64,000 bases of DNA from DASZGI01 sp035938995 (lineage in GTDB: Bacteria; Actinomycetota; Actinomycetes; Streptomycetales; Catenulisporaceae). Position numbers and translations under genes: made by a program. The stretch lies in assembly GCF_035938995.1 (NCBI RefSeq), contig NZ_DASZGI010000166.1, positions 1 to 64,000 of the forward strand, given 5' to 3'. The notes below the pieces were generated by a model. It had not been told where the DNA came from, did not search any database, and saw only the letters and a program-made list of their open reading frames with translations. Positions 50,935 to 60,860 of the stretch are shown in pieces; positions within the stretch are counted from its first letter, which is position 1; every line of letters begins with the position of its first letter.

Positions 50935-53748
50935 ATGGCCTCCGGCGAACGGCAGCAGGCGCAGGATCACGGTGACAGCCTGGTCGGGGCCGCGGCCGTC
51001 GCGCGGTCGATGGAGGACCTGGCGCAGCTGCTGCGGACCCTTCGGCGGCGGCACGCACGCGCCAACCGGGACAGCAGCCTGACCTACCGGGAGTTGGCGG
51101 CACGCATCGGGTGGTCGCAGACGGCCGTCGCGGAGTACTTCACCGCCAGCACTCTGCCGCCCACCGACCGGTTCGACGCGCTGGTCGAGGTGCTGGGCGC
51201 CACGCCCGTCGAACTGCGCGCACTGGCCGACGCGCGGGACCGGGTGGAGGAGACCCGGCGACGGGCCAAGTACGACCGTGCCGAGCCGGAGACCGACTCC
51301 CCCGCTGCCGACAAGCCGAGCTCCGGTCCCGCCCCCGCGACGATGGCGACCCGGCAACTGCCCGCGGGTACCGCCCTGTTCACCGGCCGGGCGCAAGAGT
51401 CTGCGAAGCTGTTGGAGCTGGCCGCGCCGTTGGCCGACGGACGGATGCCGGGCGTCGCGACGGTCTTCGTGATCGACGGGATCGGCGGCGTCGGCAAGAC
51501 CGCGCTGGCGATCCACGCCGGGCATCTTCTGGCCTCACGCTACCCGGACGGCCAGCTGTTCCTTGACCTGTACGGCTTCGCCGAAGAACGGCCCCCGCGC
51601 GATCCCGGCGAGGCACTGGCCGAACTGCTGGGCAGCTTGGGCGTCCCCCCGAAGCAGATCCCCGAGCAACGCGATGCGCGTGCCGCGCTCTACCGCGACC
51701 GTCTCTCCGGCACACGCACCCTTGTCCTCCTGGACAACGCGGCCGACGAGGCGCAGATACGCCCGCTGCTGCCTCCCGCCGGCTGTCTGGCGTTGGTCAC
51801 GAGCAGGCGGCGACTCAGGGCACTGGACGATGCGGTACCGCTGCCGCTCGACGTGCTGCCACAGCCGGAGGCGGTGGAACTGGTCCGCAAAGCCGCACGC
51901 GCACACTCCGACGGAGAGGAGGCCGACGACCGGTGGGAAACCGTGGCCGAGCGCTGCGGGCGCCTGCCCCTGGCCCTGCTGATCGCCGGAGCGCTGTTGC
52001 GCACCGGCGGCAGAGCTTGGAGCCTGCAACGGCTGATCGACCGTCTCACCCCGGAAGCCGGGCGTGAACTGGCCGGGTACACGGACGAGACGCGCAGTTT
52101 GACCGCGGTGTTCGACCTGTCCTACCGGAACCTCGCCGCGGACGAGCAGCTGCTCCTGCGTCGTCTCGGCCTGCTGCCGGGGTCCGAGCTCGACGCGTAC
52201 GCCGCGGCGGCGTTGATGGAAGTCGACCTGCCTTCGGCCGAGCGGCTCCTCGATCGCCTCGCCGATCACAACCTGCTCGCCGGCGTGTCCATCGGCCGCT
52301 ACCGCCTGCACGACCTGCTCCGTGCCTACGCCGGTGATCTGGCCCTGACGATCGATTCCGAGCCCGCGCGGGCAGCCGCCCAAGACCGACTGCTGAGCTT
52401 TTGGGCGTACGCCGCGCATACCGCTTCCGTACGCAGCGCCCTCTACCCCAAACCCGTACAGGACGGCCCCGGTCCAGCCAACACCCCCGACTTCGCCGGG
52501 CCGGAGGCCGCCCGCGCCTGGCTGCGCACCGAACGCGGAAACCTGGAGGCCGCCTATGCCCACGCCCGTGCCCACGGACTGGACAGTCACGTAACCGCCC
52601 TCGCCGCTGGATTCGCCGAGATCGTATTCATCGACGGCCCTTGGACTTATGCACTGGAGATACACCACGCGGCGCTCAAGAGCGCCGAACGGCTGAACGA
52701 CCCGGCCGGCCGAGCCACCGCGCTGGCTGACCTCGGACAAGTGCTACATCTGACCGGAGACTATCCCCGCGCCAGAACCGCCCGCACGCAGGCGCTGGAG
52801 ATCTACCGCGCGCTAGGCGACCGACTCGGCGAAGCCAACGTCCTCGTGGACCTCGGGCGGATGCATTCGGCGAGCGGAGACAACGTGCGCGCGAACCAGG
52901 CCATGACCCAAGCCCTGGAGGTCTACCGCGCGCTGGGCAACCGCCTCGGCGAAGCCAGCGCCCTCGACGACCTCGGGCGAGTGCAGCAGCAGAGCGGAGA
53001 CTACGCCGGCGCCGTTCAGACCCTGACGCGGACCGCGGAAATCTATCGCGCACTCGGCAACCGGAACGGAGAGGCCAGTACCCTTACGAACCTGGGGCGG
53101 ACCCAGTACGCGGCCGGAGACCACCGCGCGGCCGCAGACCTCCATCTCCGGGCCCTGAACACATACCGCGAGCTGGGCAACCGCCTCGGCGAAGCGAATG
53201 CGCTCACCGAACTCGCGCGGGTGCGGCACGCCACCGGGCAATACGCGGCCGCCGCCGACCTCCATCTTCAGGCGCTGACGACATTCCGCGAGCTGGGCAA
53301 CCGCCTCGGCGAAGCGAACGTGCTTACCGAACTCGGGCGCGTGCGGCACGCCACCGGGCAATACGCGGCCGCCGCCGACCTCCATCTGCGGGCACTGAAG
53401 ACATACCGCGCGCTGGGCCGCTACGGAGACCACGCCGTGGTACTGAACTACTACGCCGACACCCTCGCCGCCACCGGCCAGGGCAACCGAGCCCACAAGC
53501 TCTACCAGCGGGCTTTGGTCCTGCACCGCGCGCTGAACAAGCCCGACGACGAAGCCGTATCCCTCGAAGGCATCGGCCGATACCACCTCGACCAAGGTGA
53601 CACCGTCGAAGGCCTCTCCCACTTGCACCAGGCACTGGACATCTACCAGAGACTCGGGATCGCTCCCGACATGCACCGCGTCCGGAACTGGATAGAAACG
53701 GTCAACGGTGACACCCGGACCACCGTGGCACGCTCCGCCGACTCCTGA
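50935..53748 (+). CDS. XRE-STAND (NB-ARC)-TPR regulatory protein, paralogue 1
   Basis: About 937 residues. ATG 50935 is preferred over 50899 because the paralogue at 55296 aligns from this point. An N-terminal helix-turn-helix (LTYRELAARIGWSQTAVAEY) is followed by a P-loop ATPase (VIDGIGGVGKTALA near residue 183, TLVLLDNAADEAQ, ERCGRLPLALLIAGALLR) and a winged-helix segment. At least eight TPR units end the protein from about residue 585. Several TPRs are encoded by near-identical 120-base DNA repeats. Such proteins act as signal-sensing switches. The trigger and target genes are not evident. Confidence 0.9.
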   Translation: MASGERQQAQDHGDSLVGAAAVARSMEDLAQLLRTLRRRHARANRDSSLTYRELAARIGWSQTAVAEYFTASTLPPTDRFDALVEVLGATPVELRALADARDRVEETRRRAKYDRAEPETDSPAADKPSSGPAPATMATRQLPAGTALFTGRAQESAKLLELAAPLADGRMPGVATVFVIDGIGGVGKTALAIHAGHLLASRYPDGQLFLDLYGFAEERPPRDPGEALAELLGSLGVPPKQIPEQRDARAALYRDRLSGTRTLVLLDNAADEAQIRPLLPPAGCLALVTSRRRLRALDDAVPLPLDVLPQPEAVELVRKAARAHSDGEEADDRWETVAERCGRLPLALLIAGALLRTGGRAWSLQRLIDRLTPEAGRELAGYTDETRSLTAVFDLSYRNLAADEQLLLRRLGLLPGSELDAYAAAALMEVDLPSAERLLDRLADHNLLAGVSIGRYRLHDLLRAYAGDLALTIDSEPARAAAQDRLLSFWAYAAHTASVRSALYPKPVQDGPGPANTPDFAGPEAARAWLRTERGNLEAAYAHARAHGLDSHVTALAAGFAEIVFIDGPWTYALEIHHAALKSAERLNDPAGRATALADLGQVLHLTGDYPRARTARTQALEIYRALGDRLGEANVLVDLGRMHSASGDNVRANQAMTQALEVYRALGNRLGEASALDDLGRVQQQSGDYAGAVQTLTRTAEIYRALGNRNGEASTLTNLGRTQYAAGDHRAAADLHLRALNTYRELGNRLGEANALTELARVRHATGQYAAAADLHLQALTTFRELGNRLGEANVLTELGRVRHATGQYAAAADLHLRALKTYRALGRYGDHAVVLNYYADTLAATGQGNRAHKLYQRALVLHRALNKPDDEAVSLEGIGRYHLDQGDTVEGLSHLHQALDIYQRLGIAPDMHRVRNWIETVNGDTRTTVARSADS
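52801..53400 (+). repeat. 120-base tandem DNA repeats encoding TPR units
   Basis: Five consecutive 120-base units each encode a 40-residue TPR with the phrase LGNRLGEAN or a variant. The last two (53161-53280 and 53281-53400) differ at roughly ten positions, which points to recent duplication or gene conversion. Confidence 0.85.
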
Positions 53749-53774
53749 CGAGCGCGGCCCTGAACGGCTCCCCC

Positions 53775-53987
53775 TTGATGTCACAAGTTCGGTGCGTGTG
53801 TGGTCTTGATGGGTATGAGTCAATCCTTGGCATCGAAGACCGGCGTGACGAGCCGGTCACCTTGATCAAGAACTACACGGTGTCGGCGGACGAAGCGGAG
53901 TACTTCATCGAGGTATACCGGGAGAACGCCCGGACCATGTCGACCCAACCCGGCTTCCTTCGCTCCCCTCGACTTTCGCGGTTTTAG
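53775..53987 (+). pseudogene. N-terminal fragment of an antibiotic-biosynthesis-monooxygenase-like protein
   Basis: The stretch EPVTLIKNYTVSADEAEYFI and ENARTMSTQPGFLRS matches the start of ABM-domain proteins (PVTLINxFxVP ... QPGF). The frame ends 5 bases before the convergent transposase relic begins, so insertion of that element probably removed the rest. Confidence 0.6.
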
Positions 53988-53991
53988 CTGA

Positions 53992-54720
53992 TCATGTTTC
54001 GGCTGCGGCCCAGGCCAGTAGGACGGCGCGGGTTTCTTCAGGTTGTGGCTGGTAGGGCCCTGGGTGCTGAAATCTCGCGGCGATGATCACGCCGCGGAGC
54101 TTGACGGCCATGTCCTCAAACGAGGGCTCGGTCTTGGTGGTGTACCAGCGGGAGCGGGTGCGACGCTCGGCGATCTGCTCGGGGTCGTGGCCGCTACGGG
54201 TGTACCAGAGCACGGTCAGGCTGTAGGCGATCATGCCGAAGGGTGCGGTGTGCTGGACGGCGTTGCGCAGCCGGGTGCGCGCTTCGCCGATCCCGAGGAC
54301 GCGGCAGGCGTGGAAGAAGACCGGCTCGATGCTCCAGCGGGAGGCATAGCGAGCGACAAGGTCTTCGCAGGCTGTTGTCAGGTCGGTGGTGATCAGGGGT
54401 AGGCCGTAGCCGCGTTCGTCCTTGTCGGCGGTGCGGGGTCTCTCGTCGCGCACGAGGACAACCCGTACGGCCTGGGTGCGACAGACCCCGTACCAGATGC
54501 ACACGATCTCGGCGATCTGCACCGTGTTGCTGCACCATTAGCGGCGCACCACGGCGTTACGCCAGGTCGCGGCCTTGGCGAGGTTGCCAGGGGTGCCCAG
54601 CCGCGGACCTTTCGTGCGGGGTCGGCCGACCTTTGCGGTGCGCGGCGGCGGGGCCTGGTGCAGCACGGAGGTGACTTTCAGCCTGGAGGTCCAGGTGATG
54701 TTCCCGCTCAGTTCCCGCAA
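53992..54720 (-). pseudogene. Broken DDE transposase (IS701-like)
   Basis: Two frames on the minus strand, 54720-54538 (ITWTSRLKVTSVLHQAPPPR, GRPRTKGPRLG) and 54522-53992 (GYGLPLITTDLTTACEDLVA, YASRWSIEPVFFHACRVLG), give the second half of a DDE transposase. The catalytic E is in RWSIEPVF. A stop and frameshift near 54530 separate them and the N-terminus is missing. Confidence 0.75.
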
Positions 54721-54813
54721 AACGGGATGATCAAAACTGGCGAGCTGCGGCTGCGGCGGTCCTGTCGGCGTGCTTCGGAGTGCGCGGCCGGTCGCGCCAT
54801 CTGACGTGACGGC

Positions 54814-55143
54814 TCATTTCGCATCGCCTGTCGGGCTATGGTCGGCGCGTTCGAGGACCCGGTAGACGGTGGCGCGGCCGACGGAGAAGATCACCATCAG
54901 GTCGGCGACGGTGTACTCGCCGCTGGCGCGCATCCGGATCAGTTCGGCCTGCTGTCGAGCGGTCAGCTTGGGCTTCTTACCTTTCAGCTTGCCCTTGGCC
55001 CGGGCGACGACCATACCCTCGCGGGTGCGCATCTTGGGCAGGTCGGCCTCGAACACGGCGAACATGTTGAAGAACATCTTCGACATCGGGTCGGCCGGGT
55101 CGTAGATGCTGTCCCCGAGCGAGAGGCGCGCGCCGCGGGACAC
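54814..55143 (-). pseudogene. Serine recombinase (resolvase) C-terminal fragment
   Basis: The 109-residue frame reads LSLGDSIYDPADPMSKMFFN, FEADLPKMRTREGMVVARAK and the C-terminal helix-turn-helix YTVADLMVIFSVGRATVYRV. This is the end of a Tn3-type resolvase or DNA invertase. The catalytic-serine domain is missing, and FAVFEADL looks like an internal deletion compared with the usual longer linker. Confidence 0.8.
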
Positions 55144-55295
55144 AGGGTGTCGCCGATGTCGCTGGCGCCGGGGACTAAGCGGGCGAGGCCGAACGTCGGC
55201 GGCTGCGGCTGCGGCGGATGGCGCTGATCAAGCCGATGGTAGGTTTGTTCTGTGCGTGTGTTCGAGCTCGTAGATTATGGGCCGGGGGCGTAGCA

Positions 55296-58205
55296 GTGGG
55301 CCCCGGCGAGCGGCGGCGGGTGCAGCCCGGTGACGCGTTGGAGGAGAGCGCGGCGGGCGTGCAGTCGCTCGAAGACCTGGGCGAGTTGCTGCGGGCGTTG
55401 CGCCGCCGCCATGCGCGCGCGAATCGGGGCAGCATCCTGACCTACCAGGAGTTGGCCGAACGGACTGGTTGGTCGCGAGCCGCGATCGCAGAATACTTCA
55501 CCGCTCGTACCCTGCCGCCGACCGACAAGTACGACGCCCTTCTCCAACTGCTCGGGGCCGCCCCTGAAGAGCTGCGCGCGCTGGCCAAGGCCCGCGACCG
55601 AGTGGAGGAGAATGAGCGCCACGCGAGGCAGGCGCGCGCGAAGTCCGCAGCACCCGACACCGGTGTGGGGCAAAAGCAGGCACTGGGAGCACAACCCCTA
55701 GCGCGCGCGGCGATGCGGCAGCTGCCGGCCGACACTGGGTTGTTCGTCGGGCGCGCGAACGAACTGGAGGTCCTGCTCGCGCTGGCCGAGCAGACGCAGG
55801 TCACAGACGGCGAGCCGGGAGTAGTGCTGATCTTGGCGATCGACGGGATGGGCGGAGTGGGTAAGACGGCCCTGGCCGTTCACGCTGCGCACCGATTGAC
55901 CGATCGTTTTCCGGACGGGCAGTTGTTCCTGGACCTGCACGGCTTCGCGGAGGATCGGCCGCCGCGCGAGACGGGCGATGCGCTGGCGACGCTGCTCGCG
56001 GCCATGGGCGTGGCGCCCGGGCGGATACCCGCGCAGGTCGACGCCCGCGCCGCCCTCTACCGTGACCGTCTGGCCGGCACCCGCACCCTGATAATCCTGG
56101 ACAATGCCTTCGACGAGAACCAGGTCCGCGCCCTGCTGCCCGCCAGCCCCGGCTGCCTAGTGATGATCACCAGCCGCCGACGGCTCAAAGCCCTCGATGA
56201 CGCCGTGCCCCTCCCGTTGGGCATGCTCGAACGGCAGCAGGCGGCTGCGCTGCTGCGCCGGGCGGCCCGGGCATCCCCTGATTGCGTGGCCGACGCCCGG
56301 TGGGACCAGGTGGCGCAGCTGTGCGGGTGTCTACCCTTGGCGTTACTGATCGCCGGGGCGCTCCTGCGTGTCGGCGGGAGGGCCTGGAACCTTGACCGGC
56401 TCATTGACCGGCTCGCCCCATACGAGCCCCGGGACGAGCTGACGGGCTACACGGATGAGGCCCGCAGCCTGTCAGCCGTCTTCGATATCTCCCTTCGAGT
56501 TCTGCCCGAAGGCGAACAACGGCTCTTTCGCCGCATAGGCCTTTCACCGGCGACCGAGATCGATGTCTATGCCGCCGCCGCTTTGCTGGACGCCGACCCG
56601 GACGACGCCGAGCGTCATCTCGAACGCCTGACCGATCACAGCCTGCTGATCGGCTCCTCGCGACGCCGCTACCGCATCCACGATCTGCTGCATCGGCACG
56701 CCCGTGCCCTGGTCGAAGCGGATTGCGACGGTGAGAATGACGATGCCGTGGGACGGTTGCTGGAGTTCTACCAGCACACCGCTTCCCAGGCGTCGATGCA
56801 CATCGCGCTCTCCCCCCGGCGCGCGTCAGCGGGACCGGGGCCGACCCATCAGCCGGCGATCGATTCCGCGAGCGTCGCGCTGGCTTGGCTGCGCACCGAG
56901 CGGGCCGGCCTCGAAGCGGTGTTCGAGCTGGCCGTCGCCCGCGGGCTGGATGCCCAGGTGGCCAAACTCGGCTCGGCGATGGCGGAACTGCTCAGATACG
57001 ACGGGCCGTGGTCTCGGGCGCGGGACGTACACACGGCGTCCGCCGACGCGGCCCGTCGCCGCGGGGACGCGCTCGCGCAAGCAGACGCACTGACCGATCT
57101 CGGCCGACAGCTACAGCTGCTTGGACAGTACAGTGACGCGGTCGATGCCTTGGACAGCGCCCTGAACCTGTTCACAGTGCTCGACGACGCGCCCGGCCGG
57201 GCCAACGCCCTGGCCGAGCTGGGACGAACCCACCGCTTGATGGGTCAACCTGCCGCTGACGCGCTCGATCAAGCCCTGTCCCTGTACGGCTCGGTCGGAG
57301 ACCTGCTCGGGCAGGCAGATGTGCTCTCCAACATCGGGCACGTGCGCCGCGCCGCGGGCGACCGCCCGGGAGCCGCTAAGGCGTTCGAGCAGGCTCTCGA
57401 ACGGTACCGGACGCTCGGACACCAGGCCTGCGAGGCCAATGCACTGACGTACCTGGGTGGAGTCCAACTGGCGACCGGAGACCGTCCGGCCGCACTCGAC
57501 GTGCTAGAGCGCGCGCTCATGCTGCACCGAACGAACGGCAGCCTGCTCGGCCAGGCCAACACCCTGCAGTTGCTCGGCCAGGCCCGCTACATGACCGGCG
57601 ACTACCCGAAGGCCGAGGAAAACCTCGAACAGGCGCTGGACCTGCATCGCACGCTCGGCAACCGCTTGGGAGAGGCGAACGTCCTGCAAATCCTCGGCGC
57701 CATCCGACGCGACACCGCGGACTACGCGGGCGCCGCAACACTGTTCGACCACGCTCTCGAACTGTTCGACAGGCTCGGTGAACCCCAGGGAAAGGCCACC
57801 ACACTGACCAACCTCGGCATCCTGCGCTCCTCGACCGGCATGCACGCGCAAGCCGCGGCTTTGTTCACCAAAGCCCTGGAAATCTGCCGCGCCATAGGCA
57901 ACCGGGGCAACGAGGGCTGGGCGCTGAACCAGTACGCCGCGGTTCTCGCGCACACGGATGTCGAACAGGCGCTCCCCGTGTACCGCGACGCGCTACAGGT
58001 GAACCAAGAGGTGAACCAGCCCCAAGACGCCGCCGTGGCCCTGGAAGGAATCGCGAACTGCCTGCTCCGGCAAGGCCAAACCGACGCCGCCACCACCCAC
58101 CTGACCCAGGCCCTCGAGATCTACCACCGCCTCGGTGCCACCCCCGATGCACACCGAGTCCAAGACCGACTCCACAGCCTCAAAACACAAAACCCCCACA
58201 GGTGA
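55296..58205 (+). CDS. XRE-STAND (NB-ARC)-TPR regulatory protein, paralogue 2
   Basis: About 969 residues. GTG 55296 aligns with the start of the 50935 paralogue; upstream codons to 55218 are open. The layout is the same: helix-turn-helix (LTYQELAERTGWSRAAIAEY), P-loop (AIDGMGGVGKTALA near residue 183), TLIILDNAFDENQ, the LCGCLPLALLIAGALLR helix, then ten or so TPRs up to the C-terminus. The TPR region has diverged strongly from paralogue 1 and its DNA is not repetitive, which suggests different ligands. A hairpin overlaps the stop codon (58204-58238). Confidence 0.9.
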   Translation: MGPGERRRVQPGDALEESAAGVQSLEDLGELLRALRRRHARANRGSILTYQELAERTGWSRAAIAEYFTARTLPPTDKYDALLQLLGAAPEELRALAKARDRVEENERHARQARAKSAAPDTGVGQKQALGAQPLARAAMRQLPADTGLFVGRANELEVLLALAEQTQVTDGEPGVVLILAIDGMGGVGKTALAVHAAHRLTDRFPDGQLFLDLHGFAEDRPPRETGDALATLLAAMGVAPGRIPAQVDARAALYRDRLAGTRTLIILDNAFDENQVRALLPASPGCLVMITSRRRLKALDDAVPLPLGMLERQQAAALLRRAARASPDCVADARWDQVAQLCGCLPLALLIAGALLRVGGRAWNLDRLIDRLAPYEPRDELTGYTDEARSLSAVFDISLRVLPEGEQRLFRRIGLSPATEIDVYAAAALLDADPDDAERHLERLTDHSLLIGSSRRRYRIHDLLHRHARALVEADCDGENDDAVGRLLEFYQHTASQASMHIALSPRRASAGPGPTHQPAIDSASVALAWLRTERAGLEAVFELAVARGLDAQVAKLGSAMAELLRYDGPWSRARDVHTASADAARRRGDALAQADALTDLGRQLQLLGQYSDAVDALDSALNLFTVLDDAPGRANALAELGRTHRLMGQPAADALDQALSLYGSVGDLLGQADVLSNIGHVRRAAGDRPGAAKAFEQALERYRTLGHQACEANALTYLGGVQLATGDRPAALDVLERALMLHRTNGSLLGQANTLQLLGQARYMTGDYPKAEENLEQALDLHRTLGNRLGEANVLQILGAIRRDTADYAGAATLFDHALELFDRLGEPQGKATTLTNLGILRSSTGMHAQAAALFTKALEICRAIGNRGNEGWALNQYAAVLAHTDVEQALPVYRDALQVNQEVNQPQDAAVALEGIANCLLRQGQTDAATTHLTQALEIYHRLGATPDAHRVQDRLHSLKTQNPHR

Positions 58206-58238
58206 CACCCACCCCAGCTTCTTCACGGGGTCGGTGTC
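58204..58238 (+). terminator. Hairpin terminator after STAND paralogue 2
   Basis: GACACCCACCCC pairs with GGGGTCGGTGTC (two mismatches), followed by TGTTTC. It overlaps the stop codon of the preceding gene. Confidence 0.6.
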
Positions 58239-58858
58239 TGTTTCGAGACACTCCCTGCCTGTGTCAGCAGCGGCTTGGAGTCGCCCGGGCCGGGTGACTT
58301 GAAGCGGCCGGGCCCTGTTCACCGGGGTACTGATCGCATGGCGGTTCGAAGTGGCCCGGGGCCCTGCGTCGTCGTGGCGGCTTGCGCCTGCTACGACCGG
58401 CCTTTGGCCTGGAGCATGCCGCCGGTCCCGGCGGCGGGGTCAACGGCGGTGTTGTCGAAGGCGTATCGGTCGCCGTGAGCCCTACCACGCCGCCGAGCTC
58501 AGAGGGCGGGCCACTTCAGACCGAAACCAGCGTTCGCCAGATCCGACGCACCCTCCGATCGACGCCACCCGACCACTTCGCACCGCCACACCCGGGCTAC
58601 ACGAGACCGCTACAAACAACGCTCGGGCGCCGGCCCAGGACAGCACAGGCCCAGAAGCCGGTCCGTTTCTGCCGCTGTTCGCCGCTTTCCGGAATCAGGG
58701 ATGAGCGCCACCCGCTGCGCCGATCATGGCTGGTGCGACGGCACGTTGCCGCGCGCCGGGTTGCGTGGTGCCGCCCCGCAGCCCGTCGCCGCTCCGCGCC
58801 GCGGCTCGCCTCCGGGCGGTCTCGGCGAACTCTCATCGATCCCTGAGAGGCAATCGCA
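58239..58858. other. Stretch without a convincing gene
   Basis: No complete gene. A short minus-strand frame near 58390-58450 reads DNTAVDPAAGTGGMLQAKG, which recalls motif I of N6-adenine methylases (DPACGSGG), but nothing else of such an enzyme is present. Confidence 0.3.
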
Positions 58859-58978
58859 GTGCTATCACAAAGGTTGTACACCGCCGCGACGGCAGTGATC
58901 GCCCTGGTCGGCGAGACGCTGGTCACGGCCCCACAGGCGTCAGCCGATATCGCCATCGACATTGATCTGCCGATCCCC
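58859..58978 (+). pseudogene. 5' stump of a secreted protein
   Basis: From GTG 58859 (GAGAGG upstream) the frame encodes a signal-peptide-like start (LYTAATAVIALVGETLVTAP, QASAD) and then runs directly into transposase sequence in another frame. The gene was probably cut by the inserted element. Confidence 0.45.
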
Positions 58979-59276
58979 CTACATGAAGACCGCACCGCAA
59001 GCTCCCCGCACGAACGCCTTCGCCGAACGCTGGGTCAAGACCGTCAGAACCGAATGCACCGACCGCATGCTCATCGCCGGCGAGAGACACCTCCGCTTCG
59101 TCCTCGACCGGTATGTCGCGCACTACAACCAGGGGCGCAGCCATCAGGGAGACAGCCTCAACCTCCGCGCCCCTGACGACAACCACAACGTCATCGCGTT
59201 CCCCACCCCGGCCGACCGGATCCGACGCCGCAGCGTCCTCGAAGGACTGGTCAACGAATACCAACCGGCCGCATGA
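58979..59276 (+). pseudogene. C-terminal fragment of an rve-type transposase
   Basis: The frame reads MKTAPQAPRTNAFAERWVKT, VRTECTDRMLIAGERHLRFV, HYNQGRSHQGDSL and RRRSVLEGLVNEYQPAA. This is the last third of an integrase-core transposase with the catalytic E in NAFAERW. The N-terminal two thirds are missing. Confidence 0.85.
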
Positions 59277-59360
59277 AATCCCTGACCACGCCCGGTGACA
59301 ACGTTTTAGACCAGCACGGGGTCACTGTGCACCGCATAAAGAATGAGATTGCAGCTTTAT

Positions 59361-60860
59361 ATGAAATGCCTCTATATCACCCAAGAGTACGCACCGCACT
59401 TCGTTGAAGGCGGACTCGGACTTGCGAGCAGGGCGATGCCTGCCGCGTTACAGACGCGGCATGGCATGACGCACGACCTCGTCCTGCCGGCTTATCCGTG
59501 GCTGCTGGCGAGATCCGGATTGCGCACAGCCGAAATCTGCCGGCTGCCCGGCCGGTCGGTCGGCGGCGTCACGTCTGCCGCGACCGTTCTGCGGCTACTC
59601 GACCACGGCGGGCCGTGCGAGGTCATTCTGATCAGGGCGGACGCGTGGTACGACCGAGACGGGATCTACCGTGACGCGATGTACGCCGAGTTCGCCGACG
59701 CCGTGGAGCGTTCTGCATTCTTCGGGGCCTGCGTCGCCGATTGGATCGAGCAGACCGGCGCAGCGTACGAACTCGTCCACGCCAATGACTGGCAGTCCGG
59801 GGCCGCCCTCGCCCATGTGCGGTCTCGGCGTACCGGCAGCGCTCCGGCGCTGTTGATGAATATTCACAGCGCTGTTTACGAAGGGCGGCTCCCATTGCCG
59901 GCGCCGCAGGCGGACACTGCCGACGGTCTCGGACTGCCCGAGAAAGCCGTCGCGCGGTTGCGGAATCGTGCGCCGGGCGGTGAGAGCATGCTCGCCCTCG
60001 GGCTGCTCTCGGCGGATGCCGCAGTGACGTGCAGTCCGTCGTATGCGCGGGAGATTCCCGCGATTCACGCTAAGAGCCCGGTGGCCGATCTATGGGCGGA
60101 TATGGACCACACGGGCATCGTGTCCGGAGTGGACGACACGGTCTGGAACCCGGCGATCCCGGGTCGCCCGTCTGCGCCCTTCGACGCCGACACCGTGGAC
60201 GAGGGCAAGCGTTTGAACAAGAGCGCCCTTCAACGCCGCCTCGGTCTCGGCCAGAATCCGGAGGCCCCGGTCGTGGGCGTCTGCTCCAGATTCGTCGACG
60301 AGAAAGGTACCGACCTGCTCCTCGCCGCCCTGGTCCCGCTTCTGGCCGAGGAGTCCGCGCAGGTGGTTCTCATGGGGCCCGGCGAAGAGCCCTTCCGGGC
60401 CGAACTGGCTCACCTGGCGGATCGGCATCCACACCGCCTGGCCTATCTTCCACAGTTCGACCAGGAGCTCGCCTGGCTCGTCTATGCAGGTTCGGACCTC
60501 ACCGTCATGCCCTCGCGGGTGGAGCCGTGCGGCCTCAATCAGTTGATCGCCATGGCGTACGGCACGCTACCCGTCGTCTGCCCCGTGGGCGGCTTGCGCG
60601 ACACGGTCGTCTCCGCTGATCGCGGTGACGGTACCGGCTGGATCATCCCCGCGCACACCTCGCAAGCAGTTCTGGAGACCGTGCGGTCCGCCCTCAGCCT
60701 GCTGCGCCACCAGCCCGCCGAGGCGACCGCGATGCGTCGCAGAGCCATGGCTCAGGACTGGTCGTGGACTCGCACCGCGGACGAGTTCGCCCGGCTGTAC
60801 CTACGGCTGACTGCACGTCCGGACGTCCCCGTTTCGGCGAGCAGGCAGGAGCGCATATGA
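59361..60860 (+). CDS. GT5-type (glycogen/starch synthase-like) glycosyltransferase
   Basis: About 499 residues. ATG 59361 gives the standard family start MKCLYITQEYAPHFVEGGLG; ATG 59343 is in frame. The KxGGLG-like loop (VEGGLGLASRA), AYELVHANDWQSGA, MNIHSAVYEG, VVGVCSRFVDEKGTDLLLAA and the C-terminal EPCGLNQLIAMAYGTLPVV (catalytic E) are present. The first gene of a four-gene overlapping set with epimerase, SIS isomerase and HAD-GalT fusion. It probably transfers an NDP-activated sugar made by the others; the acceptor is unknown. Confidence 0.88.
   Translation: MKCLYITQEYAPHFVEGGLGLASRAMPAALQTRHGMTHDLVLPAYPWLLARSGLRTAEICRLPGRSVGGVTSAATVLRLLDHGGPCEVILIRADAWYDRDGIYRDAMYAEFADAVERSAFFGACVADWIEQTGAAYELVHANDWQSGAALAHVRSRRTGSAPALLMNIHSAVYEGRLPLPAPQADTADGLGLPEKAVARLRNRAPGGESMLALGLLSADAAVTCSPSYAREIPAIHAKSPVADLWADMDHTGIVSGVDDTVWNPAIPGRPSAPFDADTVDEGKRLNKSALQRRLGLGQNPEAPVVGVCSRFVDEKGTDLLLAALVPLLAEESAQVVLMGPGEEPFRAELAHLADRHPHRLAYLPQFDQELAWLVYAGSDLTVMPSRVEPCGLNQLIAMAYGTLPVVCPVGGLRDTVVSADRGDGTGWIIPAHTSQAVLETVRSALSLLRHQPAEATAMRRRAMAQDWSWTRTADEFARLYLRLTARPDVPVSASRQERI

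Noticed and set aside
52801..53400. CRISPR-like array
   Set aside because: The 120-base repeats are in frame, have no spacers and encode TPR units.
58380..58460. N6-adenine methylase remnant (DPAAGTGGM on the minus strand)
   Set aside because: A single short motif without neighbouring methylase sequence is too weak; it could be chance in GC-rich DNA.
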